Shown piece after piece: positions 29,136 to 37,549 of a stretch of 64,000 nt of DNA. The notes under the pieces are model-generated. The model searched no databases and was not told the origin of the DNA. It saw only the letters and a list, made by a program, of their open reading frames with translations. The position numbers were made by a program, and so were the translations under genes. The number at the start of each line of letters is the position of its first letter. Position 1 is the first letter of the stretch. The stretch is from Pontibacter sp. HSC-14F20 (GTDB lineage Bacteria; Bacteroidota; Bacteroidia; Cytophagales; Hymenobacteraceae), in the NCBI RefSeq assembly GCF_019599265.1, contig NZ_JAHZTC010000005.1:62001-126000 (forward strand), read 5' to 3'.

Positions 29136-29781
29136 GAAGTGCTTCAGTCATGTTTTCAACGTTATCGTAGAAGTTCACCACGCCGGTTTCCACGTCGTAC
29201 ATCCCGCCTACAATACCAATTTCGCCCTTTTCTATCATTTCCCGAAGGATCGGGCTGTTTTTCTTTATCTCTCCTACGGCCCACACCACGTTGGTTTCGG
29301 CCACTCTCTCTACAAACTCGCTGTTTTTAGAGCTTCTTTCTCCGGCATACTCCACAGCATTTACAGCGGGCTCGATCTTGTGCAGCAGTGTGCTCAGGTT
29401 GCCCATTTCTACGTGGTCGCAGGCTCCTTTTATAGCGCCGCACCGGCTGTGCCCCAACACCACAATCAACTTGGAACCAGCCACCTTGCAGGCAAACTCC
29501 ATGCTACCCAGGATGTCTTCGTTTACGATATTGCCGGCAACGCGTGTGCTGAAAATGTCCCCCAGCCCCTGGTCGAAGATTAGCTCAGCCGATGTACGCG
29601 AGTCGATGCAGCTCAATACGATGGCAAACGGAAACTGGTCGGCTGACGTTTCGTTGACCTGCTGCAGCAGGTTGCGGTTTACTTTCAGGTTGCTTACAAA
29701 GCGCTTGTTGCCTTCCAACAGAATCTCTTTAGCACGCTGCGGGGTCAGTTCTGCCTGTGTTTCTTTGTTCTGTGTTCTCAT
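29110..29781 (-). CDS. Beta-class carbonic anhydrase
   Basis: A 223-residue beta-carbonic anhydrase that interconverts CO2 and bicarbonate in the cytoplasm. Zinc ligands Cys58, His111 and Cys114 and the catalytic dyad Asp60/Arg62 (in SCIDSR and GHSRCGAIKGA) are all present. The length is normal for the class. The 3' end overlaps the TetR gene by 26 bp. The start ATG at 29781 is preceded by a 567 bp intergenic region. Confidence 0.95.
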   Translation of the reverse strand: MRTQNKETQAELTPQRAKEILLEGNKRFVSNLKVNRNLLQQVNETSADQFPFAIVLSCIDSRTSAELIFDQGLGDIFSTRVAGNIVNEDILGSMEFACKVAGSKLIVVLGHSRCGAIKGACDHVEMGNLSTLLHKIEPAVNAVEYAGERSSKNSEFVERVAETNVVWAVGEIKKNSPILREMIEKGEIGIVGGMYDVETGVVNFYDNVENMTEALHEELAGKY

Positions 29782-30090
29782 GGATTTAAATCTTTTTTGA
29801 TCATTGGGTTATTACCTTCAAGCAAGCTGTGCTCAAAGTTCGGATGTTTTCAGAATTTCATCCCTTCGTATTCCGGTTTTCGCCGTCCAAATTCCATTTG
29901 TTTTTCAGCTGGATGCTGTTCTCAATCCGTTCAGGCACACGCGGATACCCGCCCTATACCTGTATATACCTGTCAGCAGGTCCGCCCGGCTGTGAACCGC
30001 TACAAAGCCGGCCATTATACCTGAAAACAAAGCCATACCGAACGCCATAGACCCTTTCTTACAGGTATAGGCTTGAGACAACATGCAATA

Positions 30091-30118
30091 GCTTTACTTT
30101 AATAGCACAAAGTAAAGC
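30091..30118. repeat. Inverted repeat GCTTTACTTT/AAAGTAAAGC
   Basis: The perfect 10-bp arms (30091-30100 and 30109-30118) are separated by 8 nt between divergent genes. No T run follows, so an operator is more likely than a terminator. Confidence 0.55.
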
Positions 30119-30271
30119 ACTGCCCATTTTAATTCCCAATTTTATTTTCAGTAATTTTTATTACCAACACCATGATGTAAGTCATTGTTTTCAGCTGTAC
30201 AAGCTCGTAAATCGCAGTCGGCAAGGGAGAGACCGGCGTTACCCCGCGAGGAGTTTGTCTGTTGAATGTCG

Positions 30272-30279
30272 TATATTTG
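30272..30279 (+). promoter_or_regulatory. Candidate -7 element for the decarboxylase gene
   Basis: TATATTTG matches TAnnTTTG and lies 69 bp before the start codon. The nearest TTTG (30254-30257) is only 14 bp away, shorter than the usual spacing, so the -33 element is uncertain. Confidence 0.5.
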
Positions 30280-30348
30280 CTGCCTTTACAACAGGGTAGC
30301 CCCGTACCGGCATAGCCTTGTCATTTACTATTAAACCTGCTTACGAGT

Positions 30349-31599
30349 ATGCAACCGTGGACTAAATTGAATAAAGAAACGATCCGGACCATCGTGCTCA
30401 ACGCCCTGGAAGAGAACGTAAATTTCTATGACGAGAATATACTGGGTATACCTGGCTCCCATCTCGACAATAAAGTATTTTACCAGGATGCGCCTTTTCT
30501 GAAAGACGCCCCTTTCCTGACAGCGCTCATCCATAACCCAAACCACATTGGCTGCCATACCCTGGGCGCTTCCGAATCTTTTTTCAGGGGCACGCACCAG
30601 ATCGAGCGCGAACTGATCGGCCTGTGTGCTGAGCAGATCCTGAAAGCCGAGCCCGGCAGCTGCGACGGCTATGTGGCAGCCGGCGGTACCGAAGCCAACC
30701 TGCAGGCCATCTGGATCTACCGCAATTACTTACGCAACCGCGACGGCGTGCGCAACGGGAGCATCTGCATTCTGTGCTCCCGCGACAGCCACTACTCCAT
30801 GAGCAAAGCTGCCAACGTCTTCGACCTCGACATCGCTACCGTGCAGGTGGACGATGACACACGTGCCATTGACGAGGCCCACTTGCAGGAGGTAATCGCT
30901 GCCCAGAAAGCGAAGGGCAAAAGCCACTTTATTGTGATAGCCAACATGATGACAACTATGTTTGGATCAGTGGACAACGTTGAGGTATATGCAGCAGCAC
31001 TTGAAGCAAGCAAGAGCCAGTTCATGATCCATGTGGATGCGGCTTTTGGGGGCTTCATCTATCCTTTCACCAATCCGGGCAATGCGCTTAATTTCCAGAA
31101 TAAGTACATCACTTCTGTGACATTGGATGCGCACAAGATGGTGCAGGCACCTTATGGCACGGGCATCTTCCTGATCCGGAAAGGCTTTATGCAACACGCC
31201 AACACCAAGGAGGCTAGCTACGTGGAGGGAGAGGATTTTACGCTGATTGGCAGTCGCTCCGGCGCCAATGCCATTGCCGTCTGGATGATCCTGATGACTT
31301 ACGGCCGCTACGGCTGGGAGGAGAAAACCACTACCCTGCTCAACCGTGCCGCCTGGCTGGCCGCTGAACTCGATAAGGCAGGTATAACCTATTACCGCAA
31401 CCCGCACTCCAACATCATCACGATCCGGAGCGAGCACCTCAACAAAGGCATTGCCAGCAAATATGGCCTTGTGCCGGACAATCACTATGACGCCAATTGG
31501 TACAAGGTAGTGGTGATGGACCACGTAACGATCGATCGCCTGATCCCGCTACTCGAGGACCTGAAAGCTTATCAGCAGGAAGCCTGCCTGGTAGAGTAA
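30349..31599 (+). CDS. PLP-dependent group II decarboxylase-like protein
   Basis: A 416-residue PLP enzyme of fold type I. The Schiff-base Lys263 sits in TLDAHKMVQAPYGTG, with the cofactor Asp in HVDAAFGGF and AAGGTEANLQAIW upstream. The sequence is closest in layout to glutamate/tyrosine/aspartate decarboxylase-like proteins, but the substrate cannot be set from sequence. The gene is monocistronic: a candidate promoter lies upstream and a 17-bp hairpin follows. No antiporter gene is adjacent, so acid-resistance pairing is not supported here. Confidence 0.87.
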   Translation: MQPWTKLNKETIRTIVLNALEENVNFYDENILGIPGSHLDNKVFYQDAPFLKDAPFLTALIHNPNHIGCHTLGASESFFRGTHQIERELIGLCAEQILKAEPGSCDGYVAAGGTEANLQAIWIYRNYLRNRDGVRNGSICILCSRDSHYSMSKAANVFDLDIATVQVDDDTRAIDEAHLQEVIAAQKAKGKSHFIVIANMMTTMFGSVDNVEVYAAALEASKSQFMIHVDAAFGGFIYPFTNPGNALNFQNKYITSVTLDAHKMVQAPYGTGIFLIRKGFMQHANTKEASYVEGEDFTLIGSRSGANAIAVWMILMTYGRYGWEEKTTTLLNRAAWLAAELDKAGITYYRNPHSNIITIRSEHLNKGIASKYGLVPDNHYDANWYKVVVMDHVTIDRLIPLLEDLKAYQQEACLVE

Positions 31600-31678
31600 G
31601 CCTATACCTGATGGTTACCTTCGCGCTGTACTTTGCTATACCTGCAGCGTGAGCGCTATACCTGACAGTTAATCCTAT

Positions 31679-31719
31679 AAAGCAGAAAAGGCTCCTTTAG
31701 CGGGAGCCTTTTCTGCTTT
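31679..31719. terminator. Bidirectional terminator between decarboxylase and aminotransferase
   Basis: A 17-bp perfect stem (31679-31695 with 31703-31719) with a 7-nt loop between convergent genes. Its arm contains GCAGAAAAGGCTCC and ends in A/T runs on both sides. Confidence 0.85.
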
Positions 31720-31736
31720 ATTCCAATTAGCTATAC

Positions 31737-32984
31737 CTACAGCAACTCCGTTAACTGCCACGGAGCTGCTATACCTGTTCCCTTGTAGTTTTGCAGAAAC
31801 AGCGCGAGCTTGTCCATGGTCTGGCTTAACTCCTGTAGCTCCGGCAGGTATACAATGCGAAAGTGGTCCGGCTGCTGCCAGTTAAAGCCGCTCCCCTGCA
31901 CCAGCAGCACGTGTTGCTCCTGCAGAAAGTCCAGCACAAAAGCCTGGTCGTCGGCAATAGCATACTTCTTCACATCGATCTTCGGAAACAGGTAAAAGGC
32001 ACCTTTTGGCTTCACGCAGGTAATGCCAGGTATAGCCGTCAGTTTTTCATAACAGCTATCCCGCTGCTGCCGTAGCCTGCCGGTTGGCAATACCAGATCC
32101 TGCATCTCCTGGTACCCCTCCAAAGCCGCCTGTATGCCGTACTGCGCCGGTACATTGCTGCACACCCGCAGGCTGGCCAGCGTGTTCAGCCCATCACTAT
32201 AGCTCCTGGCTTTAGCTTTATTGCCGCTCACCAACATCCAGCCTGCCCGGAAACCGGCCGCCAGGTAATTTTTGGAAAGTCCGCTGAAAGTCACCGTTAA
32301 CACCTCGTCTGAAAAAGTGGCCGTAGAGCGGTACTCCACTTCATCGTACAGAATCTTATCATATATCTCGTCTGAGAATACCACCAGATTGTGTGCGGCT
32401 GCCAGCTCTACTAGCTCCTGCAGCAGTTCCGGGGCGTATACCGCGCCAGTCGGATTGTTGGGATTGATAATAACAATGGCCTTGGTGCGGCTCGTGATCT
32501 TGCTTTTGATGTCGCTCAGGTCGGGATTCCAGTCGGAGGCTTCGTCGCAGAGGTAGTGCACGGCTTTGCCGCCCGAAAAGCGTACGGCTGCCGTCCAGAG
32601 CGGATAGTCGGGCGAAGGAACCAGTACCTCATCGCCATGGTTAAGCAGGCCCTGCACCGCATGCAGAATCAGCTCACTCACCCCGTTGCCAATCGAAATA
32701 TCATCGGTGTGAATGCCGGCTATACCTTTTGCTGTGTAGTAATCCCGGATCGCCTCGCGGGCAGGCAGAATACCTTTGTGGTCTGCATAACCTTGGGCAT
32801 GGCGCAGGTTATCCATAATGCTTCGGGTGACTGCTTCGGGTGCGCCAAAGCCAAAGGGCGCCGGATTGCCGATGTTCAGCTTTGTGATGCGATACCCCTC
32901 CAACTCCAGTTCTTTTGCCTTCTCGTAAATGGGCCCGCACAGTTCGTAATGAACCGCATCAAGTCGTGTGCTGCGTTGTATCAT
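31737..32984 (-). CDS. PLP-dependent aminotransferase (AlaA-like, class I/II)
   Basis: Start ATG 32984 (MIQRSTRLDAVHYELCG) gives 415 residues, close to AlaA-type glutamate-pyruvate aminotransferases. The frame opens further to 33038, but those residues are not family-like. Family features are NIGNPAPFGF near the N-terminus, INPNNPTGAVY, the cofactor-Asp/Tyr strand VFSDEIYDKILYD, and the Schiff-base Lys in FSGLSKNYLAAGFRAGW. The likely reaction is alanine/glutamate transamination, though the substrate is inferred. It is monocistronic. Confidence 0.9.
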   Translation of the reverse strand: MIQRSTRLDAVHYELCGPIYEKAKELELEGYRITKLNIGNPAPFGFGAPEAVTRSIMDNLRHAQGYADHKGILPAREAIRDYYTAKGIAGIHTDDISIGNGVSELILHAVQGLLNHGDEVLVPSPDYPLWTAAVRFSGGKAVHYLCDEASDWNPDLSDIKSKITSRTKAIVIINPNNPTGAVYAPELLQELVELAAAHNLVVFSDEIYDKILYDEVEYRSTATFSDEVLTVTFSGLSKNYLAAGFRAGWMLVSGNKAKARSYSDGLNTLASLRVCSNVPAQYGIQAALEGYQEMQDLVLPTGRLRQQRDSCYEKLTAIPGITCVKPKGAFYLFPKIDVKKYAIADDQAFVLDFLQEQHVLLVQGSGFNWQQPDHFRIVYLPELQELSQTMDKLALFLQNYKGTGIAAPWQLTELL

Positions 32985-33207
32985 ACAGGTATAAGTTTTC
33001 CCAAAAATAAGGGTTTGTCCCACATACTGCGCCGCCACTAAGCATAAATATGCACCTTCTTCTCGCTATTAAAATCTGCCTGCACGCGGCGGTTTCTTTT
33101 GCGTTTCATAAGGCATTCGCCAGACTGAAGATGTTGAAAACATGGCACCTTCACCTCTATCAATAATTTATACAACTATATCAAAAAGCCTGGTCTTCAA
33201 TCACTTA

Positions 33208-33240
33208 AAAAAAGCCCCCGTCAGTTAAACGGGGGCTTTA
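33208..33240 (-). terminator. Terminator after the DUF4142 gene
   Basis: The stem AAAGCCCCCG/CGGGGGCTTT (33211-33220 with 33230-33239) has a T run on the minus strand. Confidence 0.85.
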
Positions 33241-33259
33241 CAGCAAGATTCATTATACC

Positions 33260-33808
33260 TTACAGAGCGTCCGTCATATCGTCCAGCTCACGGGCATGCT
33301 CCAGGTGCATGCGCAGCTTAGGCAGTATTTTTTGAGCAAAGGCTCGCAACTCTGTATCCTCCAGATCCTCAACGGCCTGTTCATATAGCTCTACTGCTTC
33401 TTCATGCGCATCTTCCTGCACATCGGCAAAGTCCTTATCGAACGGAGTGTCTGTTTTACCGTCCAGTCGGGTTACAATAGCCTGCTTTTCCTGCGGAAGC
33501 GTAGTGGGCACCTGCAGGTTCTTCTGCTGCGCCAGTGTCATTAGTTCCTGACTGGAAGCAGTATGGTCTGTCACTATCTCCTGGGCAAAATCTCTTACTT
33601 CTTGCATCGTTGATTTTTGAAGTGCCATGTTGCCTGTCTGAATCTCAAACATATCACTGGCAGCAGCACGTTGCACAAACTCCTGCGATGTCAAACGCGG
33701 TCCATCAATGTTGTCATCATCATCATCGTCACAGGCTGCTAAAAATGCAAGCGACATAAAAAGCAGTAATACTCCCCATCTCAAATCCTTCGCTCTTTTC
33801 ATAGTCAA
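33260..33808 (-). CDS. DUF4142 ferritin-like lipoprotein
   Basis: A 182-residue protein with lipobox LAAC (Cys26), then a run of six Asp and a helical DUF4142 domain (TSQEFVQRAAASDMFEIQTGNMALQKS, ..DFAQEIVTDHTASSQELMTLAQQ). Helices carry regularly spaced His and Glu (HEEAVELYEQAVED, LRMHLEHARELDD), typical of this ferritin-like family. The metal role is unproven. It is exposed on the outer face of a membrane by its lipid anchor. An alternative start ATG 33802 drops two residues. Confidence 0.88.
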   Translation of the reverse strand: MTMKRAKDLRWGVLLLFMSLAFLAACDDDDDDNIDGPRLTSQEFVQRAAASDMFEIQTGNMALQKSTMQEVRDFAQEIVTDHTASSQELMTLAQQKNLQVPTTLPQEKQAIVTRLDGKTDTPFDKDFADVQEDAHEEAVELYEQAVEDLEDTELRAFAQKILPKLRMHLEHARELDDMTDAL

Positions 33809-34016
33809 ATTATTAAGGTTAAAATACTGATAATTAAACAGCAGAATAGTAATGCTTCTTCTGCCATGTTTCTTAAACGGGCGCTCCTGCCGTTAAGTCG
33901 GTGAAAAAACACGTAAAAGCGCACGTAGAAATACATAATATAACAATAGCTATAAAACTGTATTATAAGCTCTTAATGAATGCATTCCTTCTTCTTTCTA
34001 AGGCCTTTTCGCCTCT

Positions 34017-34460
34017 TTAAGCAGGACCAGGAGCGTGCAGAGGTGTAATAATATAGCTTCCGTCCTGCTGCAGGCGCACCAGGTATAGCCTGTCGAAGCC
34101 CTCGTCCAATGTAGGGCGCACGAGGCACTTGTAGGTGCCCTAAAGACCCCGTTCTGGTATCTAATGCCGGCCAACGCGCTGGCTGTTGCGCTCCACCTCC
34201 GTTTCAAAGTAATAGCCTACTACCTCATACCTGGCAGCTTTGGCCAGTTCAATATATTTTACCCTCTCCTCCACGCTGGGATTGGTGTTATCTACCACAA
34301 AGCGCATTTGGGTCTTCAGACAGCTTTTCAGAAAAAGATTCTCCCGATGGCGTCTGCGTAGCAAATCCAGGCTGATGCGCACATAGGTGTTGAAAAAATG
34401 TTTCTTATAAAAAGTAGATTTCCCGCTGGCTTGTATCCCGCAAAAAATGCTCGCTTCCAT
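34017..34460 (-). pseudogene. P-loop kinase/AAA-type ATPase gene broken by two in-frame TAG codons
   Basis: The start ATG 34460 leads to MEASIFCGIQASGKSTFYKK, a Walker A motif (GIQASGKST, residues 8-16) of polynucleotide-kinase-like ATPases, and VVDNTNPSVEERVKYIELAKA. At 34161-34163 the frame hits TAG, and seven codons later TAG again at 34140-34142. Between and after them the same frame keeps family-like sequence (GTYKCLVRPTLDEGFDRLYLVRLQQDGSY) until TAA at 34017-34019. Two point nonsense mutations without a frame change suggest a recent pseudogene of about 147 codons. Translation of only the 99-residue N-terminal part is the alternative. Confidence 0.75.
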
Positions 34461-34532
34461 GCGCTTGCATTAATTTTTCACCTATCTGTACTCTTGCTTC
34501 TCTTCAAGGTTTATCTTCCCAGAAAACTAAAA

Positions 34533-34565
34533 ACTAAAATTTTTAGTATATATTGCCAAATATAT
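34533..34565. repeat. Two dyads overlapping the umuD promoter
   Basis: ACTAAAA-T-TTTTAGT (34533-34547) and ATATATT-GCCA-AATATAT (34548-34565) are adjacent perfect dyads. The second covers the -33 TTG. They are candidate repressor sites. Confidence 0.55.
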
Positions 34566-34583
34566 TAGCAAAGCCTATATTTG
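34553..34583 (+). promoter_or_regulatory. Consensus Bacteroidota promoter of the umuDC cassette
   Basis: TTG (34553-34555) and TATATTTG (34576-34583) are separated by 20 bp, matching TTG-N17..23-TAnnTTTG. It is 36 bp before the umuD start. Confidence 0.75.
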
Positions 34584-34619
34584 AGGCGATGTTGCAAAAG
34601 AGACAAAACAGACAACACT

Positions 34620-35090
34620 ATGGAAAAAGCATATACCCTGGACACCCTCCCCGATACCCTGGAAATAGTGCATCTGCACTTACCTGACCTGTTAGAGCTT
34701 CCGTTCAGCCAGAGCTACGTGGCGGCAGGATTCCCCTCTCCAGCCGAAGATTACCTGGAAGACAAGATCAACCTGGAGAAATTGCTCATTCATAACCCCA
34801 CAGCCACATTCTTGGTGCGGGTGCGAGGCGAGTCGATGCGTGATGCTCGTCTGCACAACGACGACATCATAGTCGTAGACCGCTCCCTGAAACCGGGCCA
34901 TGGGCACATTATCATTGCGGTGGTGGATGGTGAGTTCACTGTAAAGAGACTCTTGCATAAAGGGGGGAAGAAATACCTGCAACCGGCCAATGAGCAGTTT
35001 CCGTCTATGGAAATCACCGAAGCAATGGACTTCAGATCCTGGGGTGTGGTGGTGTGGTCGCTTCATAAAGTAAACAGCAGCCATGACTAG
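34620..35090 (+). CDS. umuD: UmuD-like S24 peptidase / polymerase accessory subunit
   Basis: Start ATG 34620 ([10 protein letters not shown]) gives 156 residues. The family features are an Ala36-Gly37 self-cleavage site (VAAGFPSP), nucleophile Ser72 (RGESM) and general base Lys109 (TVKR). UmuD proteins are processed on a RecA filament and then bind UmuC to form a translesion polymerase. There is no N-terminal helix-turn-helix, so this is UmuD and not LexA. The stop overlaps the umuC start by 8 bp, a sign of translational coupling. The promoter is overlapped by dyads. Confidence 0.92.
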   Translation: MEKAYTLDTLPDTLEIVHLHLPDLLELPFSQSYVAAGFPSPAEDYLEDKINLEKLLIHNPTATFLVRVRGESMRDARLHNDDIIVVDRSLKPGHGHIIIAVVDGEFTVKRLLHKGGKKYLQPANEQFPSMEITEAMDFRSWGVVVWSLHKVNSSHD

Positions 35091-36351
35091 TCTTTTCGCT
35101 CTTGTAGACTGCAACAACTTCTACGCCTCCTGCGAGCGGGTATTTGACCCGAAGCTGGAAGGCCAGCCCATTGTAGTGCTATCCAATAACGACGGCTGTA
35201 TCATCGCCAGGTCTAACGAGGCCAAGGCGCTGGGCATCAGAATGGGTGAACCTGCCTTTAAAGCAAAGGATATAATCAAGCAGCATAACGTACACGTTTT
35301 CAGCAGTAACTACACCTTGTATGGCGACATGTCGGCGCGTGTCATGCAAACGCTTCGGCAGTTTACGCCGAACCTGGAGGTATACTCCATTGACGAAGCT
35401 TTCCTCGACCTGGGCAACTTCTACGGCCGTGACCTGAACCAGTATGCCGGGGAGCTACGCTATACCGTGAAAGCCTGGACAGGTATACCGGTGTCGGTGG
35501 GTGTAGCCCCGACCAAAACACTGGCCAAGCTAGCCAATCGGCTCTCTAAAAAATCGAAGAAGGCAGATGGCGTGCTGGTGCTGACCGACGAGCGGCACAT
35601 ACAGGAGGCATTGCGGCGCACAGAAGTGGGCGACGTGTGGGGCGTGGGAAGACGATACGTCCATAAGCTGGCCCCCTTTGGCATACACACCGCCTTGGAC
35701 CTACGCAACGCCTCCGATGCCTTCGCAAAAAAGCACCTAACCGTGGTGGGCCTGCGCACCGTGCAGGAGTTACGCGGTGAGCCCTGTCAGGATCTTGAGA
35801 TGGTAGCACCCAACAAGCAGCACATCTGCACTTCCCGCTCATTTGGGGCTCCTGTTACAGACTTATCACAACTCAAAGAAGCTACGGCTAACTATGCTTC
35901 GCGCTGTGCCGCCAAGCTGCGACGCCAGAAAAGCTGTGCAGGAGCCATCACGGTGTTTCTGGAAACGAATCCTTTCCGGGAAACGGATTCGCAATACTTC
36001 AATAGCAAAACCATCGCCCTGCCTACCGCCACCGACAGCACACTCGAACTGGTGCAGTACGCTAACCTGGCGCTGCAGACGCTCTACCGCGAAGGCTACC
36101 GCTACAAGAAGAGCGGTGTGATTGTGTCGGAGCTACGGCCACAGAACCAGGTACAGACTAGCCTGCTTGACACCCTAGACCGCGATAAACACCAGCGCCT
36201 GATGCAGACCCTCGACAAACTTAACAATGTATGGGGCCGCGACACGGTTACCTGTGCTGCCCAGGGCACCACCCGGCCTTGGCAACTGAAGTGCGAGAAG
36301 AAGTCACGCTGCTATACCACAAAGTTGAAGGAACTGTTGGAGGTATGGTAA
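35083..36351 (+). CDS. umuC: Y-family DNA polymerase subunit UmuC
   Basis: A 422-residue Y-family polymerase. The N-terminal catalytic motif is [17 protein letters not shown] (Asp9), then [10 protein letters not shown] with the second acidic pair, the helix-hairpin-helix region ([26 protein letters not shown]) and a C-terminal little-finger and DUF4113-like tail ([20 protein letters not shown]). It is coupled to umuD by an 8-bp overlap, giving a complete SOS mutagenesis pair. Length matches UmuC. The radical SAM gene downstream (73 bp) is on the same strand and may be in the same transcript. Confidence 0.95.
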   Translation: MTSLFALVDCNNFYASCERVFDPKLEGQPIVVLSNNDGCIIARSNEAKALGIRMGEPAFKAKDIIKQHNVHVFSSNYTLYGDMSARVMQTLRQFTPNLEVYSIDEAFLDLGNFYGRDLNQYAGELRYTVKAWTGIPVSVGVAPTKTLAKLANRLSKKSKKADGVLVLTDERHIQEALRRTEVGDVWGVGRRYVHKLAPFGIHTALDLRNASDAFAKKHLTVVGLRTVQELRGEPCQDLEMVAPNKQHICTSRSFGAPVTDLSQLKEATANYASRCAAKLRRQKSCAGAITVFLETNPFRETDSQYFNSKTIALPTATDSTLELVQYANLALQTLYREGYRYKKSGVIVSELRPQNQVQTSLLDTLDRDKHQRLMQTLDKLNNVWGRDTVTCAAQGTTRPWQLKCEKKSRCYTTKLKELLEVW

Positions 36352-36424
36352 AACACGCAAAGCTGGCAGGTATAGACAGACTGCCTCAAACGCCGGCTAA
36401 GCTCAATAAACAACATTTAGACAT

Positions 36425-37486
36425 ATGAAAGCAAAAGAATTTTTGAAAGGCCGCGGCGCACAGTACAACCCCGCCAACCCCTTTCTGAAGCAGGAGTACG
36501 TGGCTGAGCACATCGAGGGGCTGGACGAGACGATGCTTTCTAACAGCAAAACCGAATTTTTTGCCGAACACCCTAAGAAAATTGTAAACAAGATCGATAG
36601 TCCGGACCTGGGTTTATCCTACTCCATGAACCCGTATCAGGGCTGCGAGCACGGCTGCGTGTACTGCTATGCCCGCAACACGCACCAGTATTGGGGCTAT
36701 GGCGCCGGGCTGGATTTTGAGCGCAAGATCATCATCAAAGAGAATGCCCCGGAGGTGCTGGCCCGGCAACTGGAAAGCAAGAACTGGCAGGTGATGCCTA
36801 TCATGCTGGCAGGTAATACCGACTGTTACCAGCCCATTGAGGCAAAGAAAAAACTCACCCGCCGCATGCTGGAGGTGTTGTTGGAATACCGCCACCCGGT
36901 CAGTATCATCACCAAGAATGCCCTTATTTTGCGTGACCTCGACCTCTTGCAGCAGCTCAGCAAACTGGATCTGGTGCACGTGAACATCAGCATCACGACC
37001 CTCGATGAGAAGCTGCGCCAGAAGCTGGAACCCCGCACCGCCACGGGAGCCAGACGCCTGCAGGTGGTCAAGCAACTGGCGGAGGTCGGTATACCTGTCA
37101 ATGTGATGGTGGCGCCCATTATACCTGGTCTCAACGACTCCGAAATTCCGGCCATCATCAAAAGTGCTGCCGGGGCGGGCGCCAGTAGTGCAGCCTATAC
37201 CATCGTGCGACTCAATGGCAGCATTGGCCCCATCTTCGAAGACTGGATAAGAGAAGCTTTTCCCGACCGCGCCGACAAAGTACTGAGCCAGATTGCTGAC
37301 TGCCATGGAGGCCAACTTAACGACAGTCGCTTCGGTACACGGATGCGCGGCGAAGGCAAATTTGCCGAGGCCATCAGCAAACTTTTTCGGATGAGCCGCA
37401 ACCGCTACATGGCAGGCCGCAGCATGAAACCCTACAACAATAAGCACTTCTGTACCAGAGCAGGTATACAGATGAACCTCTTTTAA
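36425..37486 (+). CDS. PA0069-type radical SAM protein (spore photoproduct lyase-related)
   Basis: A 353-residue radical SAM enzyme with the cluster motif CEHGCVYC (C74, C78, C81), the motif downstream GNTDCYQPIEAKKKLTRR, and MVAPIIPGLNDSEIPAI typical of the PA0069/SplB-like group. SplB repairs thymine photoproducts; PA0069 proteins have no settled substrate. Position right after umuDC suggests DNA-damage induction (inference). The start ATG 36425 follows an AT-rich gap with a TATAG-type motif copy. Convergent with Mn-catalase. Confidence 0.88.
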   Translation: MKAKEFLKGRGAQYNPANPFLKQEYVAEHIEGLDETMLSNSKTEFFAEHPKKIVNKIDSPDLGLSYSMNPYQGCEHGCVYCYARNTHQYWGYGAGLDFERKIIIKENAPEVLARQLESKNWQVMPIMLAGNTDCYQPIEAKKKLTRRMLEVLLEYRHPVSIITKNALILRDLDLLQQLSKLDLVHVNISITTLDEKLRQKLEPRTATGARRLQVVKQLAEVGIPVNVMVAPIIPGLNDSEIPAIIKSAAGAGASSAAYTIVRLNGSIGPIFEDWIREAFPDRADKVLSQIADCHGGQLNDSRFGTRMRGEGKFAEAISKLFRMSRNRYMAGRSMKPYNNKHFCTRAGIQMNLF

Positions 37487-37493
37487 AAGTTGA

Positions 37494-37524
37494 AGCGGGC
37501 ACAAGTATAAAACCTGTACCCGCT
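37494..37524. terminator. Weak hairpin between the radical SAM gene and Mn-catalase
   Basis: AGCGGGCACA (37494-37503) pairs with TGTACCCGCT (37515-37524) with one mismatch. There is no strong T run, so this is a tentative terminator for convergent genes. Confidence 0.4.
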
Positions 37525-37549
37525 CCTTCCTCTACTGCTCAGCAGAAAC

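Larger units (their letters stand above)
29782..30348. other. 567 bp intergenic region with clustered motifs and an inverted repeat
   Basis: It separates divergent genes (carbonic anhydrase and decarboxylase). Four TATACCT/AGGTATA copies lie between about 29950 and 30070. A perfect 10-bp inverted repeat is at 30091-30118 and a TATATTTG box at 30272-30279. No convincing protein-coding gene was seen. Confidence 0.55.

Noticed and set aside
29797..30050. Three short frames of 60-75 codons in the gap before the decarboxylase gene
   Set aside because: They overlap each other in different frames, show no ribosome-binding site or domain, and the region is better explained as divergent regulatory DNA.
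33998..34207. Separate 69-codon gene downstream of the kinase fragment
   Set aside because: The family-like sequence continues in the frame of the kinase across two TAG codons, not in the frame of this shorter open stretch.
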